From RUG11237 sp964450185 (GTDB taxonomy: Bacteria; Bacillota; Clostridia; Lachnospirales; Lachnospiraceae): DNA of 15,874 bases. The stretch lies in contig CAYVCL010000067.1 in assembly GCA_964450185.1 (NCBI GenBank), forward strand, positions 1-15,874, in the 5' to 3' direction. Position 1 is the stretch's first letter, and each line of letters begins with the position of its first letter. Made by a program: the position numbers and the translations under genes. Positions 1 through 5,892 of this stretch are shown in pieces. The notes beneath the pieces are model-generated. The model had not been told where the DNA came from. It saw only the letters and a list, made by a program, of their open reading frames with translations, and did not search any database.

Positions 1-249
1 ACAAAAGACGAAGGTGGACGTCATACTCCATTCTTCAACAACTACAGACCACAGTTCTACTTCAGAACAACTGACGTAACTGGTGTTTGTAACTTACCAG
101 CAGGTACAGAAATGTGTATGCCTGGTGATAACGTAGAAATGACTATCGAACTTATCCATCCAGTAGCTATGGAACAGGGTCTTACATTCGCTATCCGTGA
201 AGGTGGACGTACTGTAGGTTCAGGTCGTGTTGCTACAATTATCGAATAA
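1..249 (+). CDS. tuf: Elongation factor Tu, C-terminal part (5' end outside window)
   Basis: The first 82 codons of the window read through in frame 1 to a TAA stop. They encode the C-terminal beta-barrel (domain 3) of EF-Tu, the GTPase that delivers aminoacyl-tRNA to the ribosome. Recognisable family segments are GGRHTPFFNNYRPQFYFRTT, then TDVTGV, the MPGDN-EMTIELI stretch and the terminal FAIREGGRTVGSGRVATII. Codon use is strongly biased (aac, ttc, cgt, ggt, gta), as expected of a very highly expressed gene and unlike the genes that follow. The GTPase domain lies before the window. A terminator follows 24 nt after the stop, so this gene ends its own transcription unit. The identification is secure; only the copy number and upstream context cannot be seen. 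Confidence 0.97.
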   Translation, partial: TKDEGGRHTPFFNNYRPQFYFRTTDVTGVCNLPAGTEMCMPGDNVEMTIELIHPVAMEQGLTFAIREGGRTVGSGRVATIIE

Positions 250-273
250 TTTGTAATAAACATTGATTTTATG

Positions 274-301
274 AGGCTTTCCAGTAATGGAGAGCCTTTT
301 T
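274..301 (+). terminator. Intrinsic terminator of tuf
   Basis: A 9-bp stem (274-282 with 289-297, one G-U pair) with a 6-nt loop is followed by five T residues. It lies 24 nt past the EF-Tu stop codon and upstream of an independent promoter, so it closes the tuf transcript. Confidence 0.9.
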
Positions 302-337
302 GTGTGGTGGGGATGCTGCTTGGTGTGTTTTTGTTGG

Positions 338-366
338 TTGACAATTGGAAAAATTCATAATATAAT
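338..366 (+). promoter_or_regulatory. Consensus sigma-A promoter of the tetR-like gene
   Basis: TTGACA at 338-343 and TATAAT at 361-366 are separated by exactly 17 bp. Both hexamers match the vegetative consensus perfectly. The predicted start is near 373, inside the palindrome at 368-394. Such a strong promoter in front of a regulator gene makes repression by that operator likely. Confidence 0.85.
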
Positions 367-367
367 T

Positions 368-394
368 AAACAAATATTCATTGAACGTTTGTTT
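368..394 (+). promoter_or_regulatory. 27-bp palindrome, likely operator for the TetR-family protein
   Basis: The sequence has the form AAACAAA-nn-TTCA-n-TGAA-nn-TTTGTTT, with 22 of 26 arm positions (11 of 13 pairs) symmetric around a single central base. It starts one base after the -10 box and covers the expected transcription start, where a bound dimer would block initiation. TetR-family proteins bind palindromes of this kind, usually upstream of their own gene. That this regulator is the one binding it is inference from position. Confidence 0.72.
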
Positions 395-414
395 GAAGAA
401 AGGGGAAGTGTCAT

Positions 415-990
415 ATGAAAACACGTAAAGAGCAAAAAGAACGCAGACGGCAAGAAATTATATATACTGCTTTAGAGTTATTTGTTAGCAAAGGTTATGC
501 TGCTACTAAGATTACGGATATAGCAAAAAGTGCAAATATGAGTAGGGGATTAATGTTTCATTACTTTGAGTCAAAAGAAAAATTATATGAAGAACTAATT
601 CGAATGGGGCTAGAAGGAACGGCATATCCGGGAGAGCAGAAGTGTGAACATGCCATTGATTTTTTTCTGAATTTCACGGAAGAGTTGTTTTCGTATATGA
701 AAGAGCAACCTGTTGTGGCGAAATTTTTTGTATTGATGGCAGAAGCACAGCGAAGCGAAGCGACACCAGAGCATATCCGGGAAATTGCAATGAGAGTAAA
801 TGTGATAGAGCAGTTTGTTCCTATTGTTGAATGGGGACAGAAAGAAGGAACGATTAAAGAAGGTTCCTCCTTGATAATATCAAATGCATTTTGGTGTAGT
901 ATACAGGGAATTGCAGAGAGATTTGCTACGAATCAGGATATTGAGTTGCCTAAGGCAGAGTGGATTGTTGACATAGTAAGGAGAAAGTAG
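415..990 (+). CDS. TetR/AcrR-family transcriptional regulator
   Basis: This 191-aa protein has the usual length of a TetR-family repressor. The N-terminal DNA-binding domain is clear: a basic start, helix 1 with EIIYTALELFVSKGY (about residues 14-28), then the helix-turn-helix ATKITDIAKSANMSRGLMFHYF (about 30-51) and the SKEKLYEEL segment of helix 4. The rest is a divergent ligand-binding and dimerisation domain, so the inducer cannot be read. The ATG at 415 has an AGGGGA ribosome binding site 8 nt upstream. The gene sits behind a consensus promoter with a palindromic operator and 11 nt before an FAD-dependent oxidoreductase. The two are probably one autoregulated transcript in which the repressor senses a substrate of the enzyme or a related lipophilic compound. 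The family call is firm; the ligand is unknown. Confidence 0.93.
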   Translation: MKTRKEQKERRRQEIIYTALELFVSKGYAATKITDIAKSANMSRGLMFHYFESKEKLYEELIRMGLEGTAYPGEQKCEHAIDFFLNFTEELFSYMKEQPVVAKFFVLMAEAQRSEATPEHIREIAMRVNVIEQFVPIVEWGQKEGTIKEGSSLIISNAFWCSIQGIAERFATNQDIELPKAEWIVDIVRRK

Positions 991-1001
991 GAAAAAAGTT
1001 T

Positions 1002-2480
1002 ATGAAAAAGGTCGTAATTGTAGGCGGTGGAATTGCAGGAATGACTGCAGGAGTGTTATTGCAAAAGGCTGGATTTACTACAGAAATTTATGAAAAGAAT
1101 GCATTACCGGGAGGACAGTGTACCGGTTGGAAGAGAGCGGGGTATTTTATTGATAATTGCATTCATTGGTTGACCGGAACAAGACCAGGAAGTGCTTTGC
1201 ACGAACTTTGGAAGGAAATTGGTGCATTGGGAGATGGTGTGGAAATACATGAAAAAGAAATGTTCTTTTCGTCAAAGCTGAATGGACAGACGTTAACCTT
1301 TTGGAGAGACAAGGAAAGAACACGAAAAGAACTGCTTAAATTGTCACCTGAAGATGAAGAGGAAATCAATAAATTGATAAAATATGTATCTATGGCTGAA
1401 ACGATGACAGTACCGGTGGAAAAGCCGTTTGATGCAATGAATCTGATTGATTTTATGAAATTAGGCATGTCAATGAAATCAATGGGGAAAGTAATGAAAG
1501 AATATGGGAATATGGATATCAATGAATTGGCAATGCGTTTTAAGCATCCACTAATTCGTCGTGCAATTATTGATTATATGCCTAGCGGATATCAGGCGTA
1601 CGCATTTCTTGTTTCCTATGGTACGGTGACAGGAGGGAATGGTGATATACCGAAGGGTGGATCACTTGCCATGTCACTTCGTATTGCAGAAAAATATAAA
1701 GAATATGGCGGTGTGATGCATACGAATGCCAGTGTGAAATCTGTCTTAATAGATGAAAAAAAGGCAGAAGGGATTCTGTTAGAAAATGGAGATAAGATAG
1801 AGGCTGACTATGTTATCTGCGCTTGTGATACAGATTATACATTTCGTGAACTATTGCCGGAAAAGTATATACCAGAAGGACTTAAGAAAATGTATGCGAA
1901 CAGAGATAAATATCCGGTTAGTAGTGGATTTCAAATCGCTTACGCTGTAGACGGAGTATTTCCGGAATTGACAGGAACAAGAGTGTTTTCTTGTGATGAG
2001 ATAAATGTGGGAAATCAGATTGTAAAGTGTATGAGTGTTCAGTCTTATGATTATGAACCAGATTTTGCACCGGAAGGCAAAATGATTTTGCAGACTAATT
2101 TTTCACAGACAGAAGCTGATTATAAGTATTGGGAGTCACTTTATTCAGACAAAGAAAGTTATGAAAAAAGGAAGACTGAGATTGCAGAGCAGGCAATACA
2201 AAGAGTTGAAAAAGAATATCCGTTTTTGACTGGGAAAATACATATACTTGATGTATGGTCTCCGATGACGTATACACGATATTGTAATTCTTATAAAGGC
2301 GCATATATGAGTTTTGTAACTACCAAGCAGGCGAAGAGTATTACTGTGCCGGGAGTGGTAAAAGTGCTTGATAATGTATTTTTGGCAAGCCAGTGGTTAA
2401 TGGGACCGGGCGGGCTTCCGACGGCAGCAGCTATGGGTAAATTTGCAGCATGGAGGATTAAAAAAAAATGCCGTAAATAA
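1002..2480 (+). CDS. FAD-dependent oxidoreductase, phytoene desaturase (CrtI)-like family
   Basis: This 492-aa protein begins with a Rossmann dinucleotide-binding fold: KKVVIVGGGIAGMTAG (residues 2-17, GxGxxG) and the acidic end of the second strand at IYEKN (29-33), followed by the LPGGQC loop (35-40). The C-terminus has the second FAD-contacting segment FLASQWLMGPGGLPTAAAMG (about 458-477). This arrangement and length are typical of the CrtI / phytoene desaturase / retinol saturase-like superfamily, whose members oxidise or reduce polyprenoid or other hydrophobic substrates. No carotenoid genes are nearby, so an actual phytoene substrate is doubtful. The gene follows the TetR-like regulator by 11 nt and is probably co-transcribed with it. 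The start at 1002 has AGGA about 9 nt upstream, overlapping the tetR stop. No clear terminator follows it before the antitoxin promoter at 2541. Confidence 0.85.
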   Translation: MKKVVIVGGGIAGMTAGVLLQKAGFTTEIYEKNALPGGQCTGWKRAGYFIDNCIHWLTGTRPGSALHELWKEIGALGDGVEIHEKEMFFSSKLNGQTLTFWRDKERTRKELLKLSPEDEEEINKLIKYVSMAETMTVPVEKPFDAMNLIDFMKLGMSMKSMGKVMKEYGNMDINELAMRFKHPLIRRAIIDYMPSGYQAYAFLVSYGTVTGGNGDIPKGGSLAMSLRIAEKYKEYGGVMHTNASVKSVLIDEKKAEGILLENGDKIEADYVICACDTDYTFRELLPEKYIPEGLKKMYANRDKYPVSSGFQIAYAVDGVFPELTGTRVFSCDEINVGNQIVKCMSVQSYDYEPDFAPEGKMILQTNFSQTEADYKYWESLYSDKESYEKRKTEIAEQAIQRVEKEYPFLTGKIHILDVWSPMTYTRYCNSYKGAYMSFVTTKQAKSITVPGVVKVLDNVFLASQWLMGPGGLPTAAAMGKFAAWRIKKKCRK

Positions 2481-2540
2481 TTTAATGTTTGAACAGAATA
2501 TCATTCATAATTTTGGGGCATAATAAGATATAATATGCAG

Positions 2541-2569
2541 TTGACACAGCCTGTTAATTGTCATATTAT
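2541..2569 (+). promoter_or_regulatory. Promoter of the type III antitoxin RNA
   Basis: A perfect -35 box TTGACA (2541-2546) lies 17 bp before TATTAT (2564-2569). TATAAT also occurs at 2567-2572 but at 20-bp spacing. The predicted start, near 2576, falls at the first antitoxin repeat, so transcription would begin with the RNA antitoxin, as expected for a type III system. Confidence 0.75.
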
Positions 2570-2576
2570 AATTATA

Positions 2577-2682
2577 GAGAGGTTTCCATTAACCTTATGG
2601 TCTAGAACCATAGAAGAGATGAACATTAAAGAAGGTCTCCATTAACCTTCGGTAATCAATCCGTAAAGAGATGAACATTAAC
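2577..2682 (+). ncRNA. Type III antitoxin RNA: two tandem ~52-nt repeats (ToxI/CptI-like)
   Basis: Two copies of one unit lie head to tail. Each has GGTnTCCATTAACCTT (2581-2596 and 2634-2649), a variable middle, and an identical 15-mer AGAGATGAACATTAA (2615-2629 and 2667-2681). The period is 52-53 nt. In unit 1 the middle is a 6-bp hairpin (2596-2601 with 2607-2612); in unit 2 it is a different, weaker CGG/CCG hairpin. The GAGA of the conserved 15-mer can pair with TTTC in unit 1 or TCTC in unit 2, so the T-to-C difference preserves pairing (G-U versus G-C). This is consistent with a pseudoknot. Tandem RNA repeats, then a terminator, then a ToxN-family gene is the defining layout of type III toxin-antitoxin loci. 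The toxin is expected to cut the precursor near the repeat boundaries and be inhibited by the processed units. The RNA role is inferred from architecture and the downstream toxin. Ends are approximate. Confidence 0.82.
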
Positions 2683-2684
2683 GA

Positions 2685-2713
2685 GTGGGAAGCTTAGTCT
2701 TCCCACATTTTTT
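2685..2713 (+). terminator. Terminator between antitoxin repeats and toxin gene
   Basis: A perfect 8-bp stem GTGGGAAG/CTTCCCAC (2685-2692 with 2699-2706) with a 6-nt loop is followed by A and six T residues. It sits directly after the second repeat and 27 nt before the toxin start. In known type III systems this leaky terminator keeps antitoxin RNA in excess over toxin mRNA. Confidence 0.88.
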
Positions 2714-2739
2714 AGCCTAAAATATAAAGGAGCAGTATT

Positions 2740-3306
2740 ATGTTTAAACTAGAGGGGAAGTTGACATTTATCAACATTGACCAGAGCTACATCAAAAAGT
2801 TGCATGATGCATGCTCAGAGGTGTATTACAAGCCAAGCGGATATGAGAATAAACCGTACATAGGAATTTTGATAAATAAAAATGACAGAAAATATGTAAT
2901 TCCGTTATCTTCAGCTAAGGAGAAGCATAAGACATGGAAAAATGTTGATAAAGAATGCTACTTGGTTTATGAGATGGCAAAGAAGTCCAGTATGGGACAA
3001 GGAGATATTTGGGTGGCAGCAGAAGTGGATGATGTAAAGCATATTCTTTCTGTTATGGATATTAAGAAAATGATTCCGATTGTGGATGGTGTTTACAGTA
3101 GAGTAAATATTAATCCAGATGACACAGATACCGATGATGTTAAGAAATATAAGGACTTGCTAAATAAGGAATATTCTTTCTGCTTGAAGGTAATTGATGA
3201 AGTTATTGGAAAAGCCAATAAATTGTATGACAAACAAATGGCTACCGGAAAGGTGGTTAAGTTTTGTTGTGATTTTAAGGCATTAGAAGAAGTGGCAGAT
3301 AAATAG
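2740..3306 (+). CDS. Type III toxin-antitoxin endoribonuclease toxin, ToxN/CptN/AbiQ family
   Basis: This 188-aa protein shows the hallmarks of the ToxN/AbiQ fold. They are a short N-terminal strand (LTFINIDQSYIKKLHDA), the core segment PYIGILINKNDRKYVIPLSS (39-58), continuing into AKEKH (59-63), the later segment HILSVMDIKKMIPIVDG (101-117), and a C-terminal CCDFKALEE (176-184). That last segment resembles the CNFSLLEE end of ToxN. In ToxN proteins the (S/T)S-x-K region belongs to the RNase active site; here that is S57, S58 and K60. Such toxins cut RNA at A-rich sites, are neutralised by a tandem-repeat RNA in a cyclic RNA-protein complex, and can abort phage infection. An AAGGAG site lies 7 nt before the ATG at 2740. 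The upstream repeats and terminator complete the system. I favour the Clostridia-typical CptN subgroup but cannot separate it from ToxN or AbiQ without alignment. Confidence 0.85.
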   Translation: MFKLEGKLTFINIDQSYIKKLHDACSEVYYKPSGYENKPYIGILINKNDRKYVIPLSSAKEKHKTWKNVDKECYLVYEMAKKSSMGQGDIWVAAEVDDVKHILSVMDIKKMIPIVDGVYSRVNINPDDTDTDDVKKYKDLLNKEYSFCLKVIDEVIGKANKLYDKQMATGKVVKFCCDFKALEEVADK

Positions 3307-3370
3307 TGGCGGATTATATTCTGCGTGTATCAATTTCATTGTTATCAGTCCATTCATTTGAATTGGAGGT

Positions 3371-3391
3371 AAAAAGCCCATGGGCTTTTTT
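3371..3391 (+). terminator. Terminator after the toxin gene
   Basis: A 20-bp perfect palindrome (AAAAAGCC, CATG, GGCTTTTT) gives an 8-bp stem with a 4-nt loop and ends in a T run. It lies 65 nt past the toxin stop codon and could work in either direction. It closes the rightward toxin transcript. Confidence 0.75.
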
Positions 3392-3478
3392 GGACTTGAA
3401 TACAAATCGTGATATTAACAGCTGTGTTGCTACTATCATTGAGTAATCTTTGATAGTGTCTATAATAAGTTAGATTTT

Positions 3479-3510
3479 AAAGGGCTTTCCGACAAATCGG
3501 GAAGCCCTTT
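3479..3510. terminator. Bidirectional terminator between convergent genes
   Basis: A 13-bp stem (3479-3491 with 3498-3510, one T-G pair) with a 6-nt loop has A residues on the left and T residues on the right. It lies 8 nt beyond the stop codon of the leftward oxidoreductase gene, so its main job is probably to end that transcript. It may also stop rightward readthrough from the toxin. Confidence 0.8.
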
Positions 3511-3518
3511 TAGAACTG

Positions 3519-4802
3519 TTATTTTGTAAAGGAATCTGATAAGGTAAGCTTATTCATATTCTTAATCTTTTCATAAATCATAGGTTTCTCATCCTTAATC
3601 TGCTGTTCGTGAGTCAAAATCTCATTCCAGATTAACTCAGGTGTCTTATACTGGCTATAAGTTCCTTCAAGGCATTTACCCTCAGTTAAGGCAAATAAAT
3701 AGTCAAGTTCGTCATCTGTATAAGTTGGTACCAAAGCATAGCCCTGTGATACTCTGAGGTAATCAGCACCATTAAATTCAAATGAATCTCTCCACCATTT
3801 TGTATATTCCTCAAAACCTGGCTTTCCGGCTAATTCATCTACGATAGCAAGTGCTGCACGATATCCGCACATTAAAGCTCCTTGCACTTCAACTTCTACG
3901 AATGCAGCTGAATCACCAATCGAAATAACATTTTGTTTGTAAGGAGTTTGCATAGAAGCATAGCCTTTAACGGAACATCCACTCTTTTTTAACAATTTAG
4001 CATCTTTTAACTGTGCCGCCAGAGGACTGTCCGCATTTAATTTTTCGAACACATCGGTAGGTCGAACATTCTTATCACCTGTTAAGGTCATTTCAAATAT
4101 ATTATCACCATATAAGCTTGGTCCGATAATTGCAGGAGAGTATGTATGATAAGCTTTTCCATAGTACAGATTCCAGCTGTTTGGTTCAATATCCTTAATT
4201 CCCTCAAGGAAATATTTCACAACAAAGGCAGTTGCATAATGAGTTCTTCCTTCATTTAAACCGAAAATATCACTGATGCTAGCATTTGCGCCCTCAGAGA
4301 GAATAAGTTTTTTTCCATATACAGTTTTGCGTACACCATCAGATACATATTCAAGTTCAACAGTTTCGCCATTATCTTTACCATTAATTACAGTGGATGA
4401 AAGCTTAAAAGCCACCCCAGCCTGTTTGCAATCTTCGTACATATCAGCAAGCAATTTTTGCTTATCAAATTTTAATGCAAATGGTTTTTCATCCGGAAGT
4501 GCAAAATGAATCACATGATTCTTTGGTGAATGGTAGTATTTATTCTTTACGTCCACTAAGTCGCCCTTGTAGGTAACTTCGAACTGATTTCTTGTAAATA
4601 CGAGCTTATCACCTATTACCTGCAACCATTCGCCTTCATAACCATCATCTAAAATAAACTGTGTTGAACAGGCTCTTCTTAAAATTTTAAAGTCTGCATT
4701 CTTTTCAATTACTAATACTTTAAGACCTTTTTCTACTGCAGTTTTTGCAGCCATAAGTCCTGCCGGTCCTGCACCCACAATCAATAAATCCCATTTTTCC
4801 AT
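3519..4802 (-). CDS. FAD-dependent oxidoreductase, geranylgeranyl reductase-like family
   Basis: This 427-aa protein opens with an FAD-binding Rossmann motif, WDLLIVGAGPAGLMAAK (4-20, GxGxxG), and an acidic residue at the end of the second strand (VIEKN, 31-35). The second FAD-contacting motif is SIGDSAAFVEVEVQGAL (294-310), the GD-motif found in geranylgeranyl reductase / PHBH-type flavoproteins. Members reduce isoprenoid chains or oxidise aromatic substrates; the substrate here is not readable. It is the only leftward gene in the window and is monocistronic, with its own promoter (4918-4946) and terminator (3479-3510). Codon use is closer to that of highly expressed genes than its neighbours (frequent aac, ttc, ggt). 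The ATG at 4800-4802 has an AGGGG site 8 nt upstream on the minus strand. The family call is good; function is unknown. Confidence 0.82.
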   Translation of the reverse strand: MEKWDLLIVGAGPAGLMAAKTAVEKGLKVLVIEKNADFKILRRACSTQFILDDGYEGEWLQVIGDKLVFTRNQFEVTYKGDLVDVKNKYYHSPKNHVIHFALPDEKPFALKFDKQKLLADMYEDCKQAGVAFKLSSTVINGKDNGETVELEYVSDGVRKTVYGKKLILSEGANASISDIFGLNEGRTHYATAFVVKYFLEGIKDIEPNSWNLYYGKAYHTYSPAIIGPSLYGDNIFEMTLTGDKNVRPTDVFEKLNADSPLAAQLKDAKLLKKSGCSVKGYASMQTPYKQNVISIGDSAAFVEVEVQGALMCGYRAALAIVDELAGKPGFEEYTKWWRDSFEFNGADYLRVSQGYALVPTYTDDELDYLFALTEGKCLEGTYSQYKTPELIWNEILTHEQQIKDEKPMIYEKIKNMNKLTLSDSFTK

Positions 4803-4838
4803 GTAAATAACCCCTTTCTTTTTTGAAATAACTACATC

Positions 4839-4895
4839 ATATCTTCTATAAGTGCTTTCTCTAAAATGCTATCGTTAAAGAGCACTTTAAGATAT
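4839..4895 (-). promoter_or_regulatory. Inverted repeat in the 5' leader of the leftward oxidoreductase gene
   Basis: Two nested arm pairs are seen: ATATCTT (4839-4845) with AAGATAT (4889-4895), and AAGTGCT (4850-4856) with AGCACTT (4881-4887). The ~110-nt leader transcribed from the 4918-4946 promoter would fold into a long interrupted hairpin. I do not recognise it as a known riboswitch class. It could be a structural leader or a protein-binding element. Confidence 0.45.
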
Positions 4896-4917
4896 TGTGT
4901 ACCCTCATGACCGGAAA

Positions 4918-4946
4918 ATTATAACAAAAATTCATAAAAGAATCAA
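4918..4946 (-). promoter_or_regulatory. Promoter of the leftward oxidoreductase gene
   Basis: On the minus strand TTGATT (4946-4941) and TATAAT (4923-4918) are separated by 17 bp. The -10 is perfect and the -35 has two mismatches. Transcription would start near 4911, leaving a leader of about 110 nt before the ATG. Confidence 0.65.
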
Positions 4947-5116
4947 CCATAAAAGAGCTACAGGAGGTATTTGACTGTCAAATTCCCGTTTGCGCGGTCG
5001 TTGTGTATATATTTCTATATTCTTGAATTTACGAAAAATGCAACTTCAAAGTGAACAGCAGAGTTTTTCATATTTTCTTGAAATAATAGAAATTCCGTGC
5101 AATTTCCCCCACATCG

Positions 5117-5125
5117 TGGTACAAT
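5117..5125 (+). promoter_or_regulatory. Extended -10 promoter candidate for the two-component operon
   Basis: TGG-TACAAT fits the extended -10 form TGn-TAnAAT. No good -35 hexamer lies 16-18 bp upstream, which extended -10 promoters tolerate. Transcription would start near 5132 and run through the hairpin at 5166-5197 into the response regulator gene. Confidence 0.4.
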
Positions 5126-5165
5126 TTTATCGTCCAAATGACATAAAAAATACGAAAATTAAGTA

Positions 5166-5197
5166 AAAGCGCTGCCGTTAGGCAGTCGCTTTATTTT
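5166..5197 (+). terminator. Terminator-like hairpin in the leader of the response regulator gene
   Basis: An 11-bp GC-rich stem with one bulged T (5166-5176 with 5181-5192) and a GTTA loop is followed by ATTTT. It ends about 17 nt before the ATG at 5215, and the SD site (GGGAG, 5203-5207) lies just beyond it. It may end a short leader RNA begun at the 5117-5125 promoter, act as a partial attenuator, or end a transcript from upstream. Confidence 0.6.
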
Positions 5198-5214
5198 GTG
5201 CAGGGAGAATAGTT

Positions 5215-5892
5215 ATGAAAATATACATAGTAGAAGATGAAGAAGAAGTCAGAGAGGAAGTAAAAAAATTACTGAATCAGTATGGGTATGAAGTAAAAGA
5301 GAGCATAACCTTTGAAAATATCAAAGAAGAAATTATAGATTATTCACCTGATCTGATATTGATGGATGTAAACATTCCATATAAAGATGGTTATATTCTC
5401 TGCGAGGAAATTAAAAAAGCAGAAAACATTCCGGTGATTATGTTGACAGCACAGAATTCACCTTTAGAAGAAGTGATGAGCTTTAAGGCAGGGGCAGAGG
5501 ATTTTGTTGCAAAGCCGTACCATCCTCAGGTGTTGCTGGCTCATGTAGAGGCGGTGTTGAAAAGATGTTTAGGAGAAAAAGAAAGTCCGCAGGATAAGAT
5601 TACGTATAAAGGAATGGTGCTGGATAGAAGAAAGGGCATCTTATCCTATGAAGAAAATCAGGTAGAACTGTCCAAAAACGAATTAAAAATATTGAATTTA
5701 CTTATGACAAAGCCGGGGGTAATTATCGAAAGAGAAGAATTAATGGAAGAATTGTGGCAAACCGGAGAATTTGTTGATGAAAACACATTAAACGTAAATG
5801 TACGGCGGGTACGGAAAAGATTGGAAGAAATTGGAATGAAAGATGTTTTAGAAACAAAAAGAAGCATGGGTTATAGATTATGGGTTTCATAG
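5215..5892 (+). CDS. OmpR/PhoB-family response regulator, BceR-like
   Basis: This 225-aa regulator has a receiver domain at residues 1-117. It shows the acidic pocket VEDEE (6-10), phosphoacceptor D51 (LILMDVNIP), T78 (VIMLTAQ) and K100 (VAKPY). A C-terminal winged helix follows (about 128-225) with LSKNELKILNLLMTKPG, VDENTLNVNVRRVRKRLEE and the terminal GYRL motif. It overlaps the kinase gene by 13 nt, so the two are translationally coupled. Paired with a short two-TM kinase and a BceAB-type transporter, it belongs to the BceR-like group that answers cell-wall-active peptide antibiotics. Its likely target is the TGACA-N4-TGTAA site at 6918-6931 before the transporter genes. An SD (GGGAG) sits 7 nt before the ATG. 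Which antibiotic is sensed cannot be told from sequence. Confidence 0.93.
   Translation: MKIYIVEDEEEVREEVKKLLNQYGYEVKESITFENIKEEIIDYSPDLILMDVNIPYKDGYILCEEIKKAENIPVIMLTAQNSPLEEVMSFKAGAEDFVAKPYHPQVLLAHVEAVLKRCLGEKESPQDKITYKGMVLDRRKGILSYEENQVELSKNELKILNLLMTKPGVIIEREELMEELWQTGEFVDENTLNVNVRRVRKRLEEIGMKDVLETKRSMGYRLWVS

Larger units (their letters stand above)
4803..5214. other. 412-bp gene-free region between divergent genes
   Basis: No convincing coding sequence is present. The left part holds the leader and promoter of the leftward oxidoreductase (inverted repeat 4839-4895, promoter 4918-4946). The centre has a 13-bp palindrome, TTTGACTGTCAAA, at 4970-4982, with A/T-rich sequence containing two TTCTTGAA motifs beyond it. 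The right part carries an extended -10 element (5117-5125) and a terminator-like hairpin (5166-5197) just before the response regulator gene. Confidence 0.7.

Noticed and set aside
57..344. Reverse-strand ORF over the tuf 3' end
   Set aside because: It is antisense to EF-Tu, whose reading frame and codon bias are unmistakable; no ribosome binding site or family match.
2577..2682. Riboswitch or CRISPR array
   Set aside because: Two repeats with a 52-53 nt period and variable middles could suggest either. There are only two units, no cas genes and no leader, and no riboswitch class fits. The ToxN-like gene and intervening terminator point to an antitoxin RNA.
3432..3457. ACTATCA/TGATAGT hairpin between the toxin gene and the leftward gene
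   Set aside because: A 7-bp stem with a 12-nt loop and no T run; two stronger terminators flank it, and no function is supported.
4971..5054. Small ORF from TTG at 4971 after an AGGAGG sequence
   Set aside because: The SD-like AGGAGG (4962-4967) is only 3 nt from the TTG, the 27-residue product has no recognisable features, and the start lies inside a palindrome.
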